From positions 1 to 64,000 of the forward strand of contig ML996708.1 in assembly GCA_010356995.1 (NCBI GenBank): a stretch of DNA of 64,000 nucleotides, read 5' to 3'. The DNA is from Trichodelitschia bisporula (lineage: Eukaryota; Ascomycota; Dothideomycetes; Phaeotrichales; Phaeotrichaceae). The notes under the pieces were generated by a model. It was not told where the DNA came from. It ran no database searches and saw nothing but the letters and a program-made list of their open reading frames with translations. The translations under genes and the position numbers were made by a program. Below are positions 23,661 through 34,814 of this stretch, piece by piece. Each line of letters begins with the position of its first letter. Positions within the stretch are counted from its first letter, which is position 1.

Positions 23661-24809
23661 ATGCTCCTCCTCTTCCTCCTCACCCTCGCTGTAGCCGCCT
23701 TCGCCAGCATAACCCCCAGCATAACCCCCAGCAACGCCTCCCTCCCCGCCCCCCACCCCGCCTATCTCCAAATCCAACTCGCCCGCATCAAAACCGACAC
23801 ATCCCACTCCCTCGCCGGCTACGACACAACCTTCCCCCCCTTCAACCTCGCCTACCTAACCCCAGCCGCAAACACCTCGCTCCCGGCAAACGGCATCCGC
23901 GGCTCGATTTTCAATCTCACCGACGCCGATCTCTCCAATGTGACGGCCCTCGCCAGCACCCACGGCATCGCCGTCGTGTCCTGCGACCCAGGCTCCGTGC
24001 GCGGCTTCCTAAGCGTCGAAGCCCTAATCCGCGCCATAATCCCGCTCAACTACAGCGCCATAATCCTCTACAGCCGGGGCTCCTCCTCCTGCGCCTACGC
24101 CCCACCCTCCGATTTCCCCCCCTTCGACTACGTCTACAGCATGACCGACAACGACGAATTCGTCCGCCTCGGCACCGCGCTGCTCATCAACGAGCGCTTC
24201 GGGTCCTGGGCCGTCGCCCGCAAATCCGCTATTGAAAACAGCACGAGCACGAGTAACGGCAATTACGCGCCCAGCATACCCGGCGGACCCTCGCCGTCCA
24301 CCGCCGTCGCAATGATTATTCTGTACAGCATCACGGGCGTCATAACCGCGCTCTTCCTCGTCATCATCGTGACCGGCGCCATCCGCGCCCACCGCCATCC
24401 AGAGCGCTACGGGCCGCGCAACGTCCTCGGCCGGCCACGCCAAAGCCGCGCCCGCGGTCTCGCGCGCGCCATGCTCGACACCCTCCCCATCGTCAAGTTC
24501 GGCGAAAAGGACGAGCCGAAGAGCACAGACGTCGAACTCAGTCTCGCAGCGCGCGATAGCGTCGGCAGCGCAAAACCCTCCGATATCGGGAGTGCCACGG
24601 CCGGGGCCTCTGCCGTGACCGGCGCGTCTGCGACGCCTGAGCCCGCCGCTCCGGTGGAGGATTCACAGGGCTGCTCGATTTGCACGGAGGACTTTGAGCG
24701 CGGGCAGGACGTGCGGGTTTTGCCGTGTAATCACTCGTTTCACCCTGCGTGCATCGATCCCTGGCTGCTGAATGTGTCGGGCACTTGTCCGCTGTGGTAC
24801 GTCCCCCCC

Positions 24810-24872
<63 letters not shown>

Positions 24873-25371
24873 ACCCTTCCTCCCCACCCTTCCTCCCCAC
24901 CCAGCTAGTTCTAACAAGCACAGCCGCATCGACCTCCGCCCTTCCTCACCCACGTCCTCGCCCACCGCCCTCCCTCCGCCCCTCGACGACGTAGAGCATA
25001 ACAGCCGCACGCGCCGCCTGAGCGGTCTACTAGATAACATCCTCAATCCGCGGCATATGCAGGAAGCCTCGCCGGCGGAACGGATTGCGGCGCTGAGGAC
25101 GCTGCGCGAGCAGAGACGCGGGACGCCGGAGCAGGAGGCTGAGGCGCGGAGGCGGCGTAGGTTGACGATTCGGTTGCAGGATACGTTTCGGATTCGCACG
25201 AGGACGGGGTTGAGGGGGGGGAGTCCCGAGCGGGGCGGGAGTGCGGGGGAGGGGATGGGGATGGGAAGTGTGCCTGAGGAGGGTGCGCGGAGGGAAGAGA
25301 GCAGCACGGGGGGAGCGCAACCTGTTAGTGGGCCGTCTGCGAGCGGGACGCAGCCGTGGGCGCCGGTGTGA
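23661..25371 (+). CDS. PA-TM-RING (RING-H2) E3 ubiquitin ligase
   Basis: Exons 23661-24796 and 24924-25371 give 527 aa. Order: signal peptide ([16 protein letters not shown]), a lumenal protease-associated-like domain (about 40-190) with several N-glycosylation sites, one transmembrane helix (about 214-240, [20 protein letters not shown]), a basic/Ser-rich linker, and a C-terminal RING-H2 (338-379). The RING reads CSIC ... [14 protein letters not shown] ... CPLC, the last Cys being split by the intron (TG|C), which confirms the splice. This is the layout of endosomal/vacuolar membrane ligases such as RNF13 or yeast Tul1-like proteins. The tail after the RING (DLRPSS..., Arg-rich) is poorly conserved-looking. 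The intron holds a 62-bp poly-C tract. Confidence 0.88.
24811..24872 (+). repeat. 62-bp poly-C homopolymer inside an intron
   Basis: An uninterrupted run of 62 C between the donor (24797) and acceptor (24923) of the RING-H2 gene intron, bounded by further C/T-rich sequence. It is by far the longest homopolymer in the window. Confidence 0.95.
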
Positions 25372-25628
25372 GATTTACTTGGATCCGTGTATGCGTCTGT
25401 CTGTACTTTTTCCCATCCACTGTAGCTGGCGTCTGTTGGGCACATTCACGTGGAGTTGGGTCCGGAGGGGAAACGGGCATATACCTGGGGCTAGGCTAGG
25501 CTGGGGCTTGGGGGGGGGGTTGTACGAGGTACGGGGTACCAATATCATCTAATGAGGCTAAGGAGGCATTTGGTGCGAATGGGAACGTAGTATACAGAAT
25601 TCAGAAACCCGCTCTCTTTCTTGTCTGC

Positions 25629-26197
25629 TTACTCTCCTCCTCCACCGCCCATTACGAGCTGGAGCACGAGGAATATCGCGATGGCCCACCAGTACCTGTG
25701 CGTGTTAGCTTGTTCATGATAACGGCGGGTGTGCGCGTGGGCATGGAAACGCACTTCTGCAAGAAACTCCGCTGGTCCCCCTCGACCACCGCCTCCTCCC
25801 CATCCGCCGCCAGCACCGGCGGCTTATTAAACACCGGTTGCGGGCCCGCGACAACAGGCGCAAGCTCAATCATCCATTCCTCCTCCACATTCTTCACCGC
25901 ACTGCGCGGCGCGCCGGCCGCGAAACCGAAACCGACGATTGAGCCCGCCGCATCGCTGAAGAGGGTCAGATGCTTGGATACGCCCGGTGCGAGGGCGGCG
26001 GTGTCGACGGCGATGGTACTGGGACAGGAGGAGAGGGACAGCGGGATGGGGCCGGAGGGGAGGGAGGAGGCGGCTTGTGGGTTGGAGAGGAGAATGTGAG
26101 GGGGGGTGAGGGAGATGGTGCCCAGGGGTGTTGAGGCGGCGGATAGGGTGAGGGCGTGAGCGAGGGCGCTGAGGGTGAGGGTGAGGAGGAGGAGCAT
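25629..26197 (-). CDS. EMC10: ER membrane protein complex subunit 10
   Basis: Exons 26197-25755 and 25695-25629 with a 59-bp intron (GTGCGT...AAGCTAACACGCACAG) give 169 aa. Signal peptide MLLLLTLTLSALAHALTL, a beta-rich lumenal domain, the signature VFNKPPVLAADG, then FLQKYWWAI and a C-terminal helix ending LVMGGGGE. The FLQK(Y)WW motif with a Gly-rich end is typical of fungal EMC10. The second exon encodes only the last 22 residues, so the gene would be misread without the intron. It acts in the EMC insertase, which places tail-anchored and multipass proteins in the ER membrane. It lies convergent to the RING gene, 257 bp apart. Confidence 0.85.
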
Positions 26198-27280
26198 TGC
26201 GGTGGGTGGTGGTGACGGGTGGTGGTGCTTGTGTTGCGTGTTGCTCTTGTCGCGCTGGGGAGTTCGGGGCTGGGCTCCGTTTTTCCGGGGTGGCTGATTG
26301 ATCAATTGTGGCGAGGGTACATGACGTTTAGGGGCTGGTGTCCAGCAACCTCATCTTTACCCTTCCATCCACCTATTCAATCATCCCTATCAATTCACGT
26401 CTCTTGTTCGCTCTTTACTTGCCTGTACCAGCTCGCAGTTACGCAGCGACATGCACGCTGTGCCAATGTCAATCGCCGAGCCCGCTGACAGTCAATGGAA
26501 GCATAAGCTCGACATGTGCGAAAGCCTACGGTATGATGTGAAGACTTGATGAAAGAAAAGAGAAGATGGTCGTGAGACGCTCAAGAAATATACACGATGT
26601 CTTCCGATGCTCCTTCCCCTCGTCATGAGCCCATTACATTATGTGCGCCCTGCCCCTTCCTCATGTCTATGTCAGCCGTAAGGTGAGTTTTCCTGACGCT
26701 GGCTGTCCACGCACACTGGCAGTGGGGAGTCGCTGAGATAGCTGTACAACCCATCGGTGGAACCGACCGAGAGCTTGAGCTTGAGCTCCGTACACTCCGA
26801 GGCTCGCTCGCCAGTTGGACAGCTCCAGTCTATAGACGGTCCAAACGAGCTTATAGGGGCTCCACGAGGCCAATATCCAGCTCTAGCATCGGATCATTTC
26901 GTGTTTCCCTGCGGAGGAGCTCGGGAATATGGACTCTGGCGAAGATGAGGAGGGGAAATTGAGTCTCTACATCCGCGGGAGCGATAGCGAAATCAACGGC
27001 GAGTTCGATTTTGATGGCCGTCAAAAATACCCATCAAGCAGTGCCATGAGCTCAAGCCAATGAACATGCGTCATTGCTGCATCGAACTGCAGAACTTCAG
27101 AGCTGACAGAAGAATGACGTCCACGAAGCCCTAGCTCCCATGCCCCACGTTGCCCCACAATACCCCGCGAACCCCGCGAACCCCGCGAACCTCTCTAACC
27201 ACGAATCCCCGCATTCCCCGATCAGCTTCATCCCCACTCAAGCTCACTTTGGCTGACCTCACTTCTTCTCAATACCCTTT
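26198..27280. other. Intergenic with one dispersed-repeat copy
   Basis: A 1.1-kb gap. It contains copy A of a dispersed repeat (26555-26685, listed separately). Three short CCCCGCGAA-type units lie at 27163-27190. No gene supported. Confidence 0.5.
26555..26685 (+). repeat. Dispersed repeat, copy A
   Basis: GA-rich head, then GCTCCTTCC, TGAGCCCATTACAT and CCTGCCCCTTCCTCATGTCTATGTCAG. It aligns with copies at 43921-44076 and 63357-63522 in the same orientation. No terminal inverted repeat or coding potential is evident. Confidence 0.6.
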
Positions 27281-29122
27281 ATGGCCCACTACATCGGCAT
27301 CGACGTCGGCACGGGCAGCGCACGCGCCTGCGTCATCTCAGAGGCAGGCGACATCGTCGGGCTCGCATCGCACGACATCCAGAAGTGGAATGACAAGCAC
27401 GGATACTATGTACGCCGCTCCGCCCGCTCTCCGCTCACTCGGTACGTCTGACGCCCCAGGAACAATCCACGACGGACATCTGGGCCGCCATCGGGAAGGC
27501 CGTCCAGCAGGCCATCCGCGAGATAGACCCCACCTCCGTGTGCGGTATCGGCTTCGATGCAACATGCTCGCTTGCCGTCTTTACGCAGCAGGGCGAGCCC
27601 ATCTCCGTCACACCGCCCAACTTCAAGGTCGACGCCGACGCGCGCAACGTCATCCTCTGGCTTGACCACCGGCCCGAAGCCGAAACGGCCCTCATCAACA
27701 GAACGAACCACCCCCTCCTCAAATATGTCGGCGGCACAATGAGCATCGAGATGGAGATCCCCAAAGCGCTCTGGCTGAAAAACAACCTGCCGTCCGAAAC
27801 CTTCGCCAATGCCCGCTTCTACGACCTCGCAGACGCGCTCACCTTCCTCGCCACCGGCGACAACAGCCGCAGCTTCTGCTCCGCCGTCTGCAAGCAGGGC
27901 TACGTGCCTGTCGGCGTCGACGGTAGCGTCAAAGGGTGGCAGGCCGACTTTCTAACCTCCATCGGCCTTACTGAGCTGTGCGAAAACGATTTCGTCCGCA
28001 TGGGTGGTGTCAATGGCGTGGTATGCCCCTCCCTCCGCTCGTGCCCCGCTGACGTCCCAGAACGGCCGCTTCCTAACCGCTGGCGAGCCCGTGGGCAAGC
28101 TCTCCGAGACCGCCGCCGCACAGCTCGGCCTGCCCGCTGGCATCGCGGTTGGCAGCGGCGTCATCGATGCATACGCAGGCTGGATCGGGACCGTCGGCGC
28201 CAAGGTCGATATCGACCCGAAGTGGCGCGATGAGTCTCACGAGGCTGGCGACGTGAGCCAGGCGTTTACTCGCCTCGCCGCCGTAGCTGGCACTTCGACG
28301 TGTCACCTCGCCATGTCACCGGATCCGGTATTTGTGCCCGGCGTGTGGGGCCCGTATCGCGATGTGCTCATCCCCGGGTACTGGATGGCCGAGGGTGGGC
28401 AAAGCGCTACGGGTGAGCTGCTACAGCATATCATCATGCAGCATCCCGCTGCGAAAGAGCTTCTGATGGAGGCTGAAAGGGCGGGCCAGAAAGTGGTGTA
28501 CGAATATCTCAACGGGAAGCTCAAGAAAATGGCTGCAGACGCCGGGGCGCCGGACTGCAGCGTCTCATGGCTAGGTCGGCACTTTTTCTTCTACGGCGAC
28601 TTCTTCGGCAACCGCTCGCCAGTCGCAGATTCCAACATGCGAGGCTCAGTCACGGGACTGTCGAACGATATCAGCGTGGACAATCTGGCGCTGCAGTACT
28701 ACGGCACCATGGAATTCATCGCACTGCAGACGCGGCAGATAGTGTCGACGATGAACGATGCCGGCCACCGGATCCGCAGCATCTTCATGAGTGGCGGGCA
28801 GTGCCGCAACGATATCCTCATGGCTCTCATTAGCACGGCTTGTGACATGCCCGTCTTTATACCGCGGTATGTTGATGCTGCGGTGGTGCATGGTGCGGCG
28901 ATGCTGGGTGCCAAGGCGGCGAGTCATGCTGGTGGGCAGGGGGAGAGTCTCTGGGATATTATGGCGCGCATGTCGAAGCCAGGCTCGACTGTGTATCCTT
29001 CGTCGAATCTGACGGAAAGGAAGCTGTTGGATGTGAAGTATAAGGTGTTTTTGGAACAGTGTGAGCAGCAGCAGAGATGGCGACGCGAGGTGGACGAGGC
29101 GCTTGCAGGGACGAAGCCTTAA
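27281..29122 (+). CDS. FGGY carbohydrate kinase (D-ribulokinase-like)
   Basis: Exons 27281-27409, 27460-28020 and 28061-29122 join in phase 0 to give 583 aa, normal for the FGGY/YDR109C branch. The N-terminal phosphate-binding loop is IGIDVGTGSARA (about residues 5-16). Further landmarks: CGIGFDATCSL, ILWLDHRPEAE, the second phosphate loop VAGTSTCHLAMSPDPVFVPG and the adenosine motif MSGGQCRND. This branch phosphorylates D-ribulose and is often viewed as metabolite repair. Introns are 50 and 40 bp. It lies convergent to the next gene with 177 bp between stops. I am confident of the family; the exact sugar is inferred. Confidence 0.88.
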
Positions 29123-29299
29123 CTGGAGTAAACGCATGGCGCATGCTAAAGCTGCTCCAACCTATGGACGATCAAGTTCTACTAATACATACTTGGAATC
29201 CATACTGCTAAGTCATTGCATTTTTGACCCGGTTTCCGCTCCTGCTAAACCTCGCCTCAGGCCGATAGCCAGCAAAGGCCAACCCCACGAAAAGCCAAC

Positions 29300-30360
29300 C
29301 TAGTTACCCGGCAGCGCCTCCGGCACCGGCGCCTTGTCCAGATTCTGGGACACCGCCTGCCACCCCATGTCCTTCGCCCCCGGCTCGGTGAAGAAAGCCT
29401 TCGCGGACGGATCACCGCGCAGCTGCCACTTCCACCACTGACTCCCAGCCTTGCCATACTCACCCCCCGCAGGCCGGCAAAACGTGCCCCCATGCCCGCT
29501 CTCCACATTCCCCTTCCAGGCCGGCAGGCCCTTCGGCAACGCATTGTAATCCGCGGTGCCCTGCACCCGTCAGCCTTGTCTTGTCCCAATCTTCCGCTCT
29601 ACTCGGCTCACCTGCGCATACGCGATATCCGTCTTCCCCCCCAGGAAATACGCAATCGGCTTGCTGAACTTGGGCACCACCTGCCGCTGCGCCGCATTCA
29701 ATGCCCCGGAATTAAAAATCCCGACCGCCGTCACCCTCTTGTCACCTTCCACCTCATACGCCACAAGCCCACCACAGCTCTGCCCCGAGATACCAACCCT
29801 CTTCCCGTCCACTTGCGCATAAGCCCCCTTCCCCGCATTCGCATTCACCCAATCCAGCGCCTTCTTCATCAGCGCCGCCGTGTCCCTGCTCCGCCCATTC
29901 GGCGCCCCATCCGCAATGACCAGCATCCCGTGGCTCGCCCACTCCACCAACGGACTCAACCACGCGACGCCATTCCCGCCGCACCCGCCGTTCGCCCAGA
30001 GGACGACGGGGAGTTTAACGCCGGCCGGGATGGTCTTGGGGAGGTAGAGTGTGTGGTCCGGGAGGCTGGCGTCGGTGGTGTACCATGCGGGCTTGTATTT
30101 GCCGGTCCCGTAGGTGCCGTCGACTTTTTCGTACTATGGGTGTTAGTTTTAGGGGGGAATGGGGGAGGGGGGCGGGGGGGCGGGGAAGGTACGGTTTGGG
30201 GCGTGGCGTTGGGTTGTGTGAACATGTTTGTGCAGGCGGTTATGTTCCTGGAGGGCAGGGGTCCGTCGGTGGGGTCTACGACGGCATTGGTGTCGATGGG
30301 TGTGGCAATAGCCGAGGACGCTGCAAGGAACGCGGCCCAAAAATGAGTGGAGGTCCGCAT
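29300..30360 (-). CDS. Secreted alpha/beta-hydrolase-like protein, paralog 1
   Basis: Exons 30360-30193, 30133-29612 and 29560-29300, introns 59 and 51 bp, 316 aa. Signal peptide MRTSTHFWAAFLAASSAIATP. Hydrolase landmarks: LPVVLWANGGCGGNG (oxyanion-type loop), GMLVIADGAP, the nucleophile elbow GISGQSCGG with Ser as probable nucleophile, GIFNSG, and a late GHGGTF that may supply the His. It is a paralog of the gene at 31051-32170, with the same three-exon layout and intron phases. The family is secreted, polyhydroxybutyrate-depolymerase- or cutinase-like at best; the substrate is unknown. Confidence 0.82.
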
Positions 30361-31050
30361 GTTTGTGGAAGGAATGAAGGACGTGAATGGACCTTTGTGA
30401 GACTTGCTGGCTTTCTATTTCCCGAAGTCGAGCCTCATATCTTTCTTACTGCTAGGAATTGCCGATTCTGGCCCATCTCGGATATTCCGAGCGCAGCACG
30501 TAGGCTATGGGTAATGAAGCTTTGATGTTCGAGGGAAATATTCCCGAAATAGGGATGCAATACGGGAGACCTCCGGGGAACTCGACGCACTATGAATGGT
30601 TGCGCGGTTCTTTACTTGTTGCGAATCTCAAAAGTGCGATGGAAGAAGTAAAGACGCTGTGCAGAGCGAATTGTGCTGCTCGAAGCTGTGCCATCAGCAA
30701 GTCAGCCTTGGAGCAGATAAAGTGGTCCCAAATCCCTCTCTCGGCATCATCCTCCCGGTCCAACCCCAGCAAGGCTGTCCCGAGATCAGAGTACCCGAAT
30801 CTCGGTAAAGCAGATCTGCGAACCACTTCCGCGGGAAAGCAATCTAACCCAAGATTGGAAATCCGAACAGCTGGGGCTTGTCAGTTCCGCGCCATATAAC
30901 ATATTCGACACCACACTCGTGATATCCGAGGGTACAACCTCCACCACCGGAAAATCCGCCTACCATGCAAACCCACCCTCTACAAAACACCCCTCACTCA
31001 CGAACCATCCACCCCATCCAACCCCATCTACCTCCTCACACTCCTTCAAA
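30361..31050. promoter_or_regulatory. Shared divergent promoter of the hydrolase paralogs
   Basis: 690 bp between the start codons of two divergent paralogs; presumably a bidirectional promoter. CTCCGG/CCGGGG and CGGAAA-type words occur, but no transcription-factor site can be assigned with confidence. The last 100 bp before the plus-strand ATG is C/A-rich, like a fungal 5' leader. Confidence 0.45.
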
Positions 31051-32170
31051 ATGCACACCTCAACCCTCACTCTTTTGACCCTAGCCCTCACCGCCGCCGC
31101 CGCCCCCCAAGCGCCCGGCGGCTTCGGCGGCCTGCCTCAATCAGGCGGCGTGCCCAAGTCCGGTGGTTCTCCAAAGGGTGGCGCCGGTGGCTTCGACATC
31201 ATGGGCATGCTTTCCGGCCTCCGAGGCGGCGCCCCCGGTGCCCAACCCGGCGGGCAAATCAACTCGCCCGAAGCCATGAAGTCCCCCGGCACCGGAAAGT
31301 ACCCAGCCGTGCGTCCCAGCCCCCCCTCTCTCCACCGCCTAACCCCCTAGACCTACTACGCCATCGACTCCCTCCCGCAACACACCATCTACGCCCCCAA
31401 GACCATAACGCCTGGCCTTAAGATCCCAGTGCTGGTGTGGGGCAACGGCGGCTGCCTCAACGTCGGCACAATCATGGCGCCCTTCCTCATCCAACTCGCC
31501 TCCCAAGGCGTGCTGGTCATCGCCAACGGCCCGCCCGCCGACCCCAACGCCGCCGGCACATTCGCCTCCTTCGGCGCCGCGGGACAGGCCAAACCCACCG
31601 CCATGGGCGACAGCCTGACGTGGGTAGCCGCGAACGCAGGCAAGGGGAACTGGACGCACGTCGACGGGACCCGGATCGCGGCCGCGGGGCAGAGTTGCGG
31701 CGGCGGTGACGTGTACCGCGTGGCGACGGACCCGCGGGTTAGCGTACTCGGGATATTCAACAGCGGGACGATGGGGGGGTTGGTGCAGGGGAAGGTGGAG
31801 GGGTTTGCGAAGCCGATTTTTTACTTTTTGGGGGGGCCGTCGGATATTGCTTATAAGAATGTGAGTTTGACTGAGGACCCTGGGGGGGGGGATTGTTGCT
31901 GATGAGTTGTAGGGCAAGGGGGATTATGCGAAGTTGGCACCTGAGGTGGTGAGTTGGCTGGGGAATTGGGCGAAGACGGGGCATGGGGGGACGTATAATG
32001 AGATGAACGGGGGGGAGTATGGGGTTGCGGCATCCAGGTGGGTGAATTGGGTGCTGCGCGGGGATACGTCGCAGGCGGCGTGGTTTACGAGCGGTGGAGC
32101 GGAGAAGGACGGTTGGACGGAGGTTACGCATCGGAATATGGATAAGTTCAAGGCTCCGGCGAAGATCTGA
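31051..32170 (+). CDS. Secreted alpha/beta-hydrolase-like protein, paralog 2
   Basis: Exons 31051-31308, 31351-31860 and 31913-32170, introns 42 and 52 bp, 341 aa. Signal peptide MHTSTLTLLTLALTAAAAP, then a Gly/Pro-rich spacer of about 50 residues that paralog 1 lacks. The core matches paralog 1: IPVLVWGNGGC, GVLVIANGPP, GQSCGGGDVY with the probable nucleophile Ser, LGIFNSG, IFYFLGGPSDIAY and TGHGGTYNEMNGGEYG. The shared intron positions after the N-terminal part and after DIAY show that the pair arose by duplication of a spliced-gene copy, not by retroposition. Confidence 0.82.
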
Positions 32171-32368
32171 GGGGGAAGGGTCGTGCTTGGGGAGATACTG
32201 AAGCGGGACTGTCGGGGGGCTTGATTCTGAGGTCAATGGTACTGCGGAAAATGGACATGGTTACATTTCGTCTGCGCCTCGGTCAAAGATAGCTCAAGAT
32301 GATTTGGGTCGTACCGAGTACATATGCCGTACCACAAGCTCACCGCGAGCCTTATCAACCCGACCATC

Positions 32369-33166
32369 TCAATCCGCAACCGTCAACCCATACCTCCTCG
32401 CATTAACCTTCGCAAACTGCACCCCCGCCGCCCAATGAAACAACCTCGCATCCACCACAAACCCCTCCTCCGCAAACCCCTTGAGCCTCTCATACAGCCC
32501 ATCCACCTCCACAACCACCCTCTCAATAAACTCCCCCTCCTCCAACTCTTGCTTCGGTAGTTCCTCCCCCATCCCCACGCCCTCAACCTCCAAAACCGCA
32601 AACTGCATATTCGCCGTGCTCATCCCGGGATCACTCGCCACAACCGGCGTCATCTGCACCACCCGCCCCTTCAGTCCAGTCTCCTCCCTCAACTCCCGCA
32701 CCGCCGCGTCCTCCACGCTCTCCCCCCCGTCCACCAGGCCGGCGGGAAATTCAACGCACACGGCTCCCAGTGCGGGCCGAAATTGCTTCACGATGATGGT
32801 CCGGGTAGGCTGACCTGGCCCGAGGAGGAGGGCACACATGGCGACGGCGTCGACGCCGGATGCACCCCGTGTTGTGCGGGCGGCGGCTTCCCAGACGCGT
32901 GGTTTCCCGGTTTGATCCGTCCAGTCTATTTTCTGGAATTGGATCCAACGCGCCTGGTCCGCGGGGAGGGGCGAGACGCGGTCGATGCGCGGGAGCGGCG
33001 CGTTTGCGGAGAGAGGCTGGTCTTGCGCCATTGCGTGGAGGCGCAGTGCAGTGGATGTGAAGCCTCGAGAGGAAGCTCGAGATGCAGCGCGATAATTGGC
33101 AAGGCTGTACCTGAACGTGTGGCGGTGGAAGTGGGCGCGCAGACGCAGATGCAGGTACGAGGGCAT
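32369..33166 (-). CDS. YSA1: Nudix ADP-ribose pyrophosphatase (Ysa1-like)
   Basis: A single exon of 265 codons. The Nudix box is complete at residues 133-155 (G-x5-E-x7-REL-x-EE-x-GL, GLVDGGES...REETGL). Upstream KQFRPALGAVCVEFPAG is the typical ADP-ribose pyrophosphatase lead-in. The first 45 residues are rich in Arg, His and Ser (LRLRAHFHRHTFRYSL) and look like a mitochondrial presequence; an internal Met (MAQDQ, codon 46 at 33031) could give a cytosolic form, as in other dual-located Nudix enzymes (inference). It hydrolyses ADP-ribose to AMP and ribose-5-phosphate. Confidence 0.88.
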   Translation of the reverse strand: MPSYLHLRLRAHFHRHTFRYSLANYRAASRASSRGFTSTALRLHAMAQDQPLSANAPLPRIDRVSPLPADQARWIQFQKIDWTDQTGKPRVWEAAARTTRGASGVDAVAMCALLLGPGQPTRTIIVKQFRPALGAVCVEFPAGLVDGGESVEDAAVRELREETGLKGRVVQMTPVVASDPGMSTANMQFAVLEVEGVGMGEELPKQELEEGEFIERVVVEVDGLYERLKGFAEEGFVVDARLFHWAAGVQFAKVNARRYGLTVAD

Positions 33167-33948
33167 GGTGGAGAGGTCGAGGTTGGATTGAGGCGGGGTG
33201 GCTTGGCGAGGTTGGGGAGGATGCCAAGGCTGGTGGGGGCTGGGGGCACGGGCCGCGGCTTGGGAGGTGCGGCCCGGTGGTGGGGCGGGGTGGCGCGTTG
33301 GCGGGACAGCGTTGGCGGGGGTTTGCTTGGGGGGTGTGCCGTACCCTACGGTAGGGCTGAGGGTGCGGGGGATCGTGGTGCTTGTGCTCGGTGTTTGAGA
33401 GTGCGGATACTATCGTGGTGCGGGCACTATGTGGGGCCGAGGTGAGCTTGTCTTGAGCTCAGTGTGCGAGGGGAATTGATTGCGCAATATCGCCGTTCCA
33501 GGTTGTGCCCCGGAACTGGTTCAGCCTCGCGATGGTACAACGTCAACACCAATGCGACTCCGCCGAGGCAACATTATCTATCACGACCATTGCTCCTGCA
33601 ATGCAACTCCGCTCATTCGTATCAACTGCTTCTTGTCCTTCGTATTTCGAGCGCCACCATGCAATCCCTCCGGGTGATGCTTCCCCAAAAATTATCGCGG
33701 TGGTTGACTTTCTTCGCGGAGGCTGGGTGAGGCGGGCGAGGCTGCTGGGGAGGCTGAACGAGCCACCCAGGGTCGGTATATTAGGATCAATGAAGTCGGA
33801 CTCGAGAAAGCATCAATCCACAGCTCAGCATCTCCAACACCAACACACTCCAGCTTCACTCTCAGTTCTCACTCTCCCAACTTTCTACTCTTCCACATTC
33901 CAATCCAACTTCTACCACCCAAACCCCCAACCCACACCTCCAGCCAAA
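33167..33948. other. Intergenic, divergent promoter region
   Basis: 782 bp between the Nudix gene and the secreted Ser/Thr-rich gene. The left 250 bp is G-rich on the plus strand. A TATATTA word at 33776 lies about 170 bp before the ATG of the right gene and may be its TATA element. Confidence 0.4.
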
Positions 33949-34500
33949 ATGTTCTCCCTTACCGCCCTCGCCCTCACCCTCGCCCTCACCACCCTCACCT
34001 CGGCGCGCCCCTCGCACTTCAGCAACAGCACAATCCCCGACCCCATCTTCCCCGAATCCGAGTGCTCCACCCTCTACTCCACCTCCAGCTGGGAATACAC
34101 GACCGTTATCCCTCACATCGCCACCACAACCATCTGGTCCACCAGCACCTCAACCGCGTCCTACACAACCACCTACCCCACCCTCGTCGTCAACACCCGC
34201 GCCGTCACTTCCTCCACCACCAGCTGCATTACAACCTCCTACCCGATCACTGTGTGGGTGACGACGGAGATCGAGACCGTGGTGCCGGTTGTGAGCTCCG
34301 AGTCGTGTACGGAGACGAGCTATGTCACGGATATTGCGAAGACGGCGATTGTGACTTCGGTGCCGAGTGTTACGAGCTGCACGGAGTTTGAGACTGTGTG
34401 CTCGACTACTAGCACGGTTATTGCGACGACTACTTGCACGCCTTGCGATCCGCCGGTTGTGCCGACGAGCCCGCCCCGCCCGCACGCCATCCGGTACTAA
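33949..34500 (+). CDS. Small secreted Ser/Thr-rich protein
   Basis: A single exon of 183 codons. Signal peptide MFSLTALALTLALTTLTSARP, then about 155 residues with over 35% Ser/Thr and evenly spaced Cys (CSTLY, SCIT, SCTET, SCTEF, VCST, TCTPC). No GPI attachment signal or transmembrane helix at the end (PPRPHAIRY). The Ser/Thr-Cys pattern resembles fungal wall or extracellular mannoproteins. Function unknown. Confidence 0.7.
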   Translation: MFSLTALALTLALTTLTSARPSHFSNSTIPDPIFPESECSTLYSTSSWEYTTVIPHIATTTIWSTSTSTASYTTTYPTLVVNTRAVTSSTTSCITTSYPITVWVTTEIETVVPVVSSESCTETSYVTDIAKTAIVTSVPSVTSCTEFETVCSTTSTVIATTTCTPCDPPVVPTSPPRPHAIRY

Positions 34501-34814
34501 GTTCGCCAGAGTGACGCTTGGATTTCCGCTCGACACTGATGGGATGACTTGATGGAATGGACGCACCTGATGAACTTCAATGATGCGCAATGATGAGACT
34601 GATGTTTGACGCGACGGCATGGACGGGGAGGGGCGTTTGGGTTGGCTTTTGGGTTTCCTACAAAACATGGCGCAAATGAGAGGCTCACGATCTGGTAATG
34701 GGTAATTGGGCGATACCTTCCTGTAAATATTGGAAGACGAATGAAATCCTGAACAATGACTAGCTTTTTGCTCCTGCTTGCGATGTGATGCTGATCTCAC
34801 CCCTCCGCCTTCGC
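34501..34814. other. Convergent intergenic, 3' ends
   Basis: 314 bp between two stop codons; it should hold both polyadenylation regions. Nothing else seen. Confidence 0.5.
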
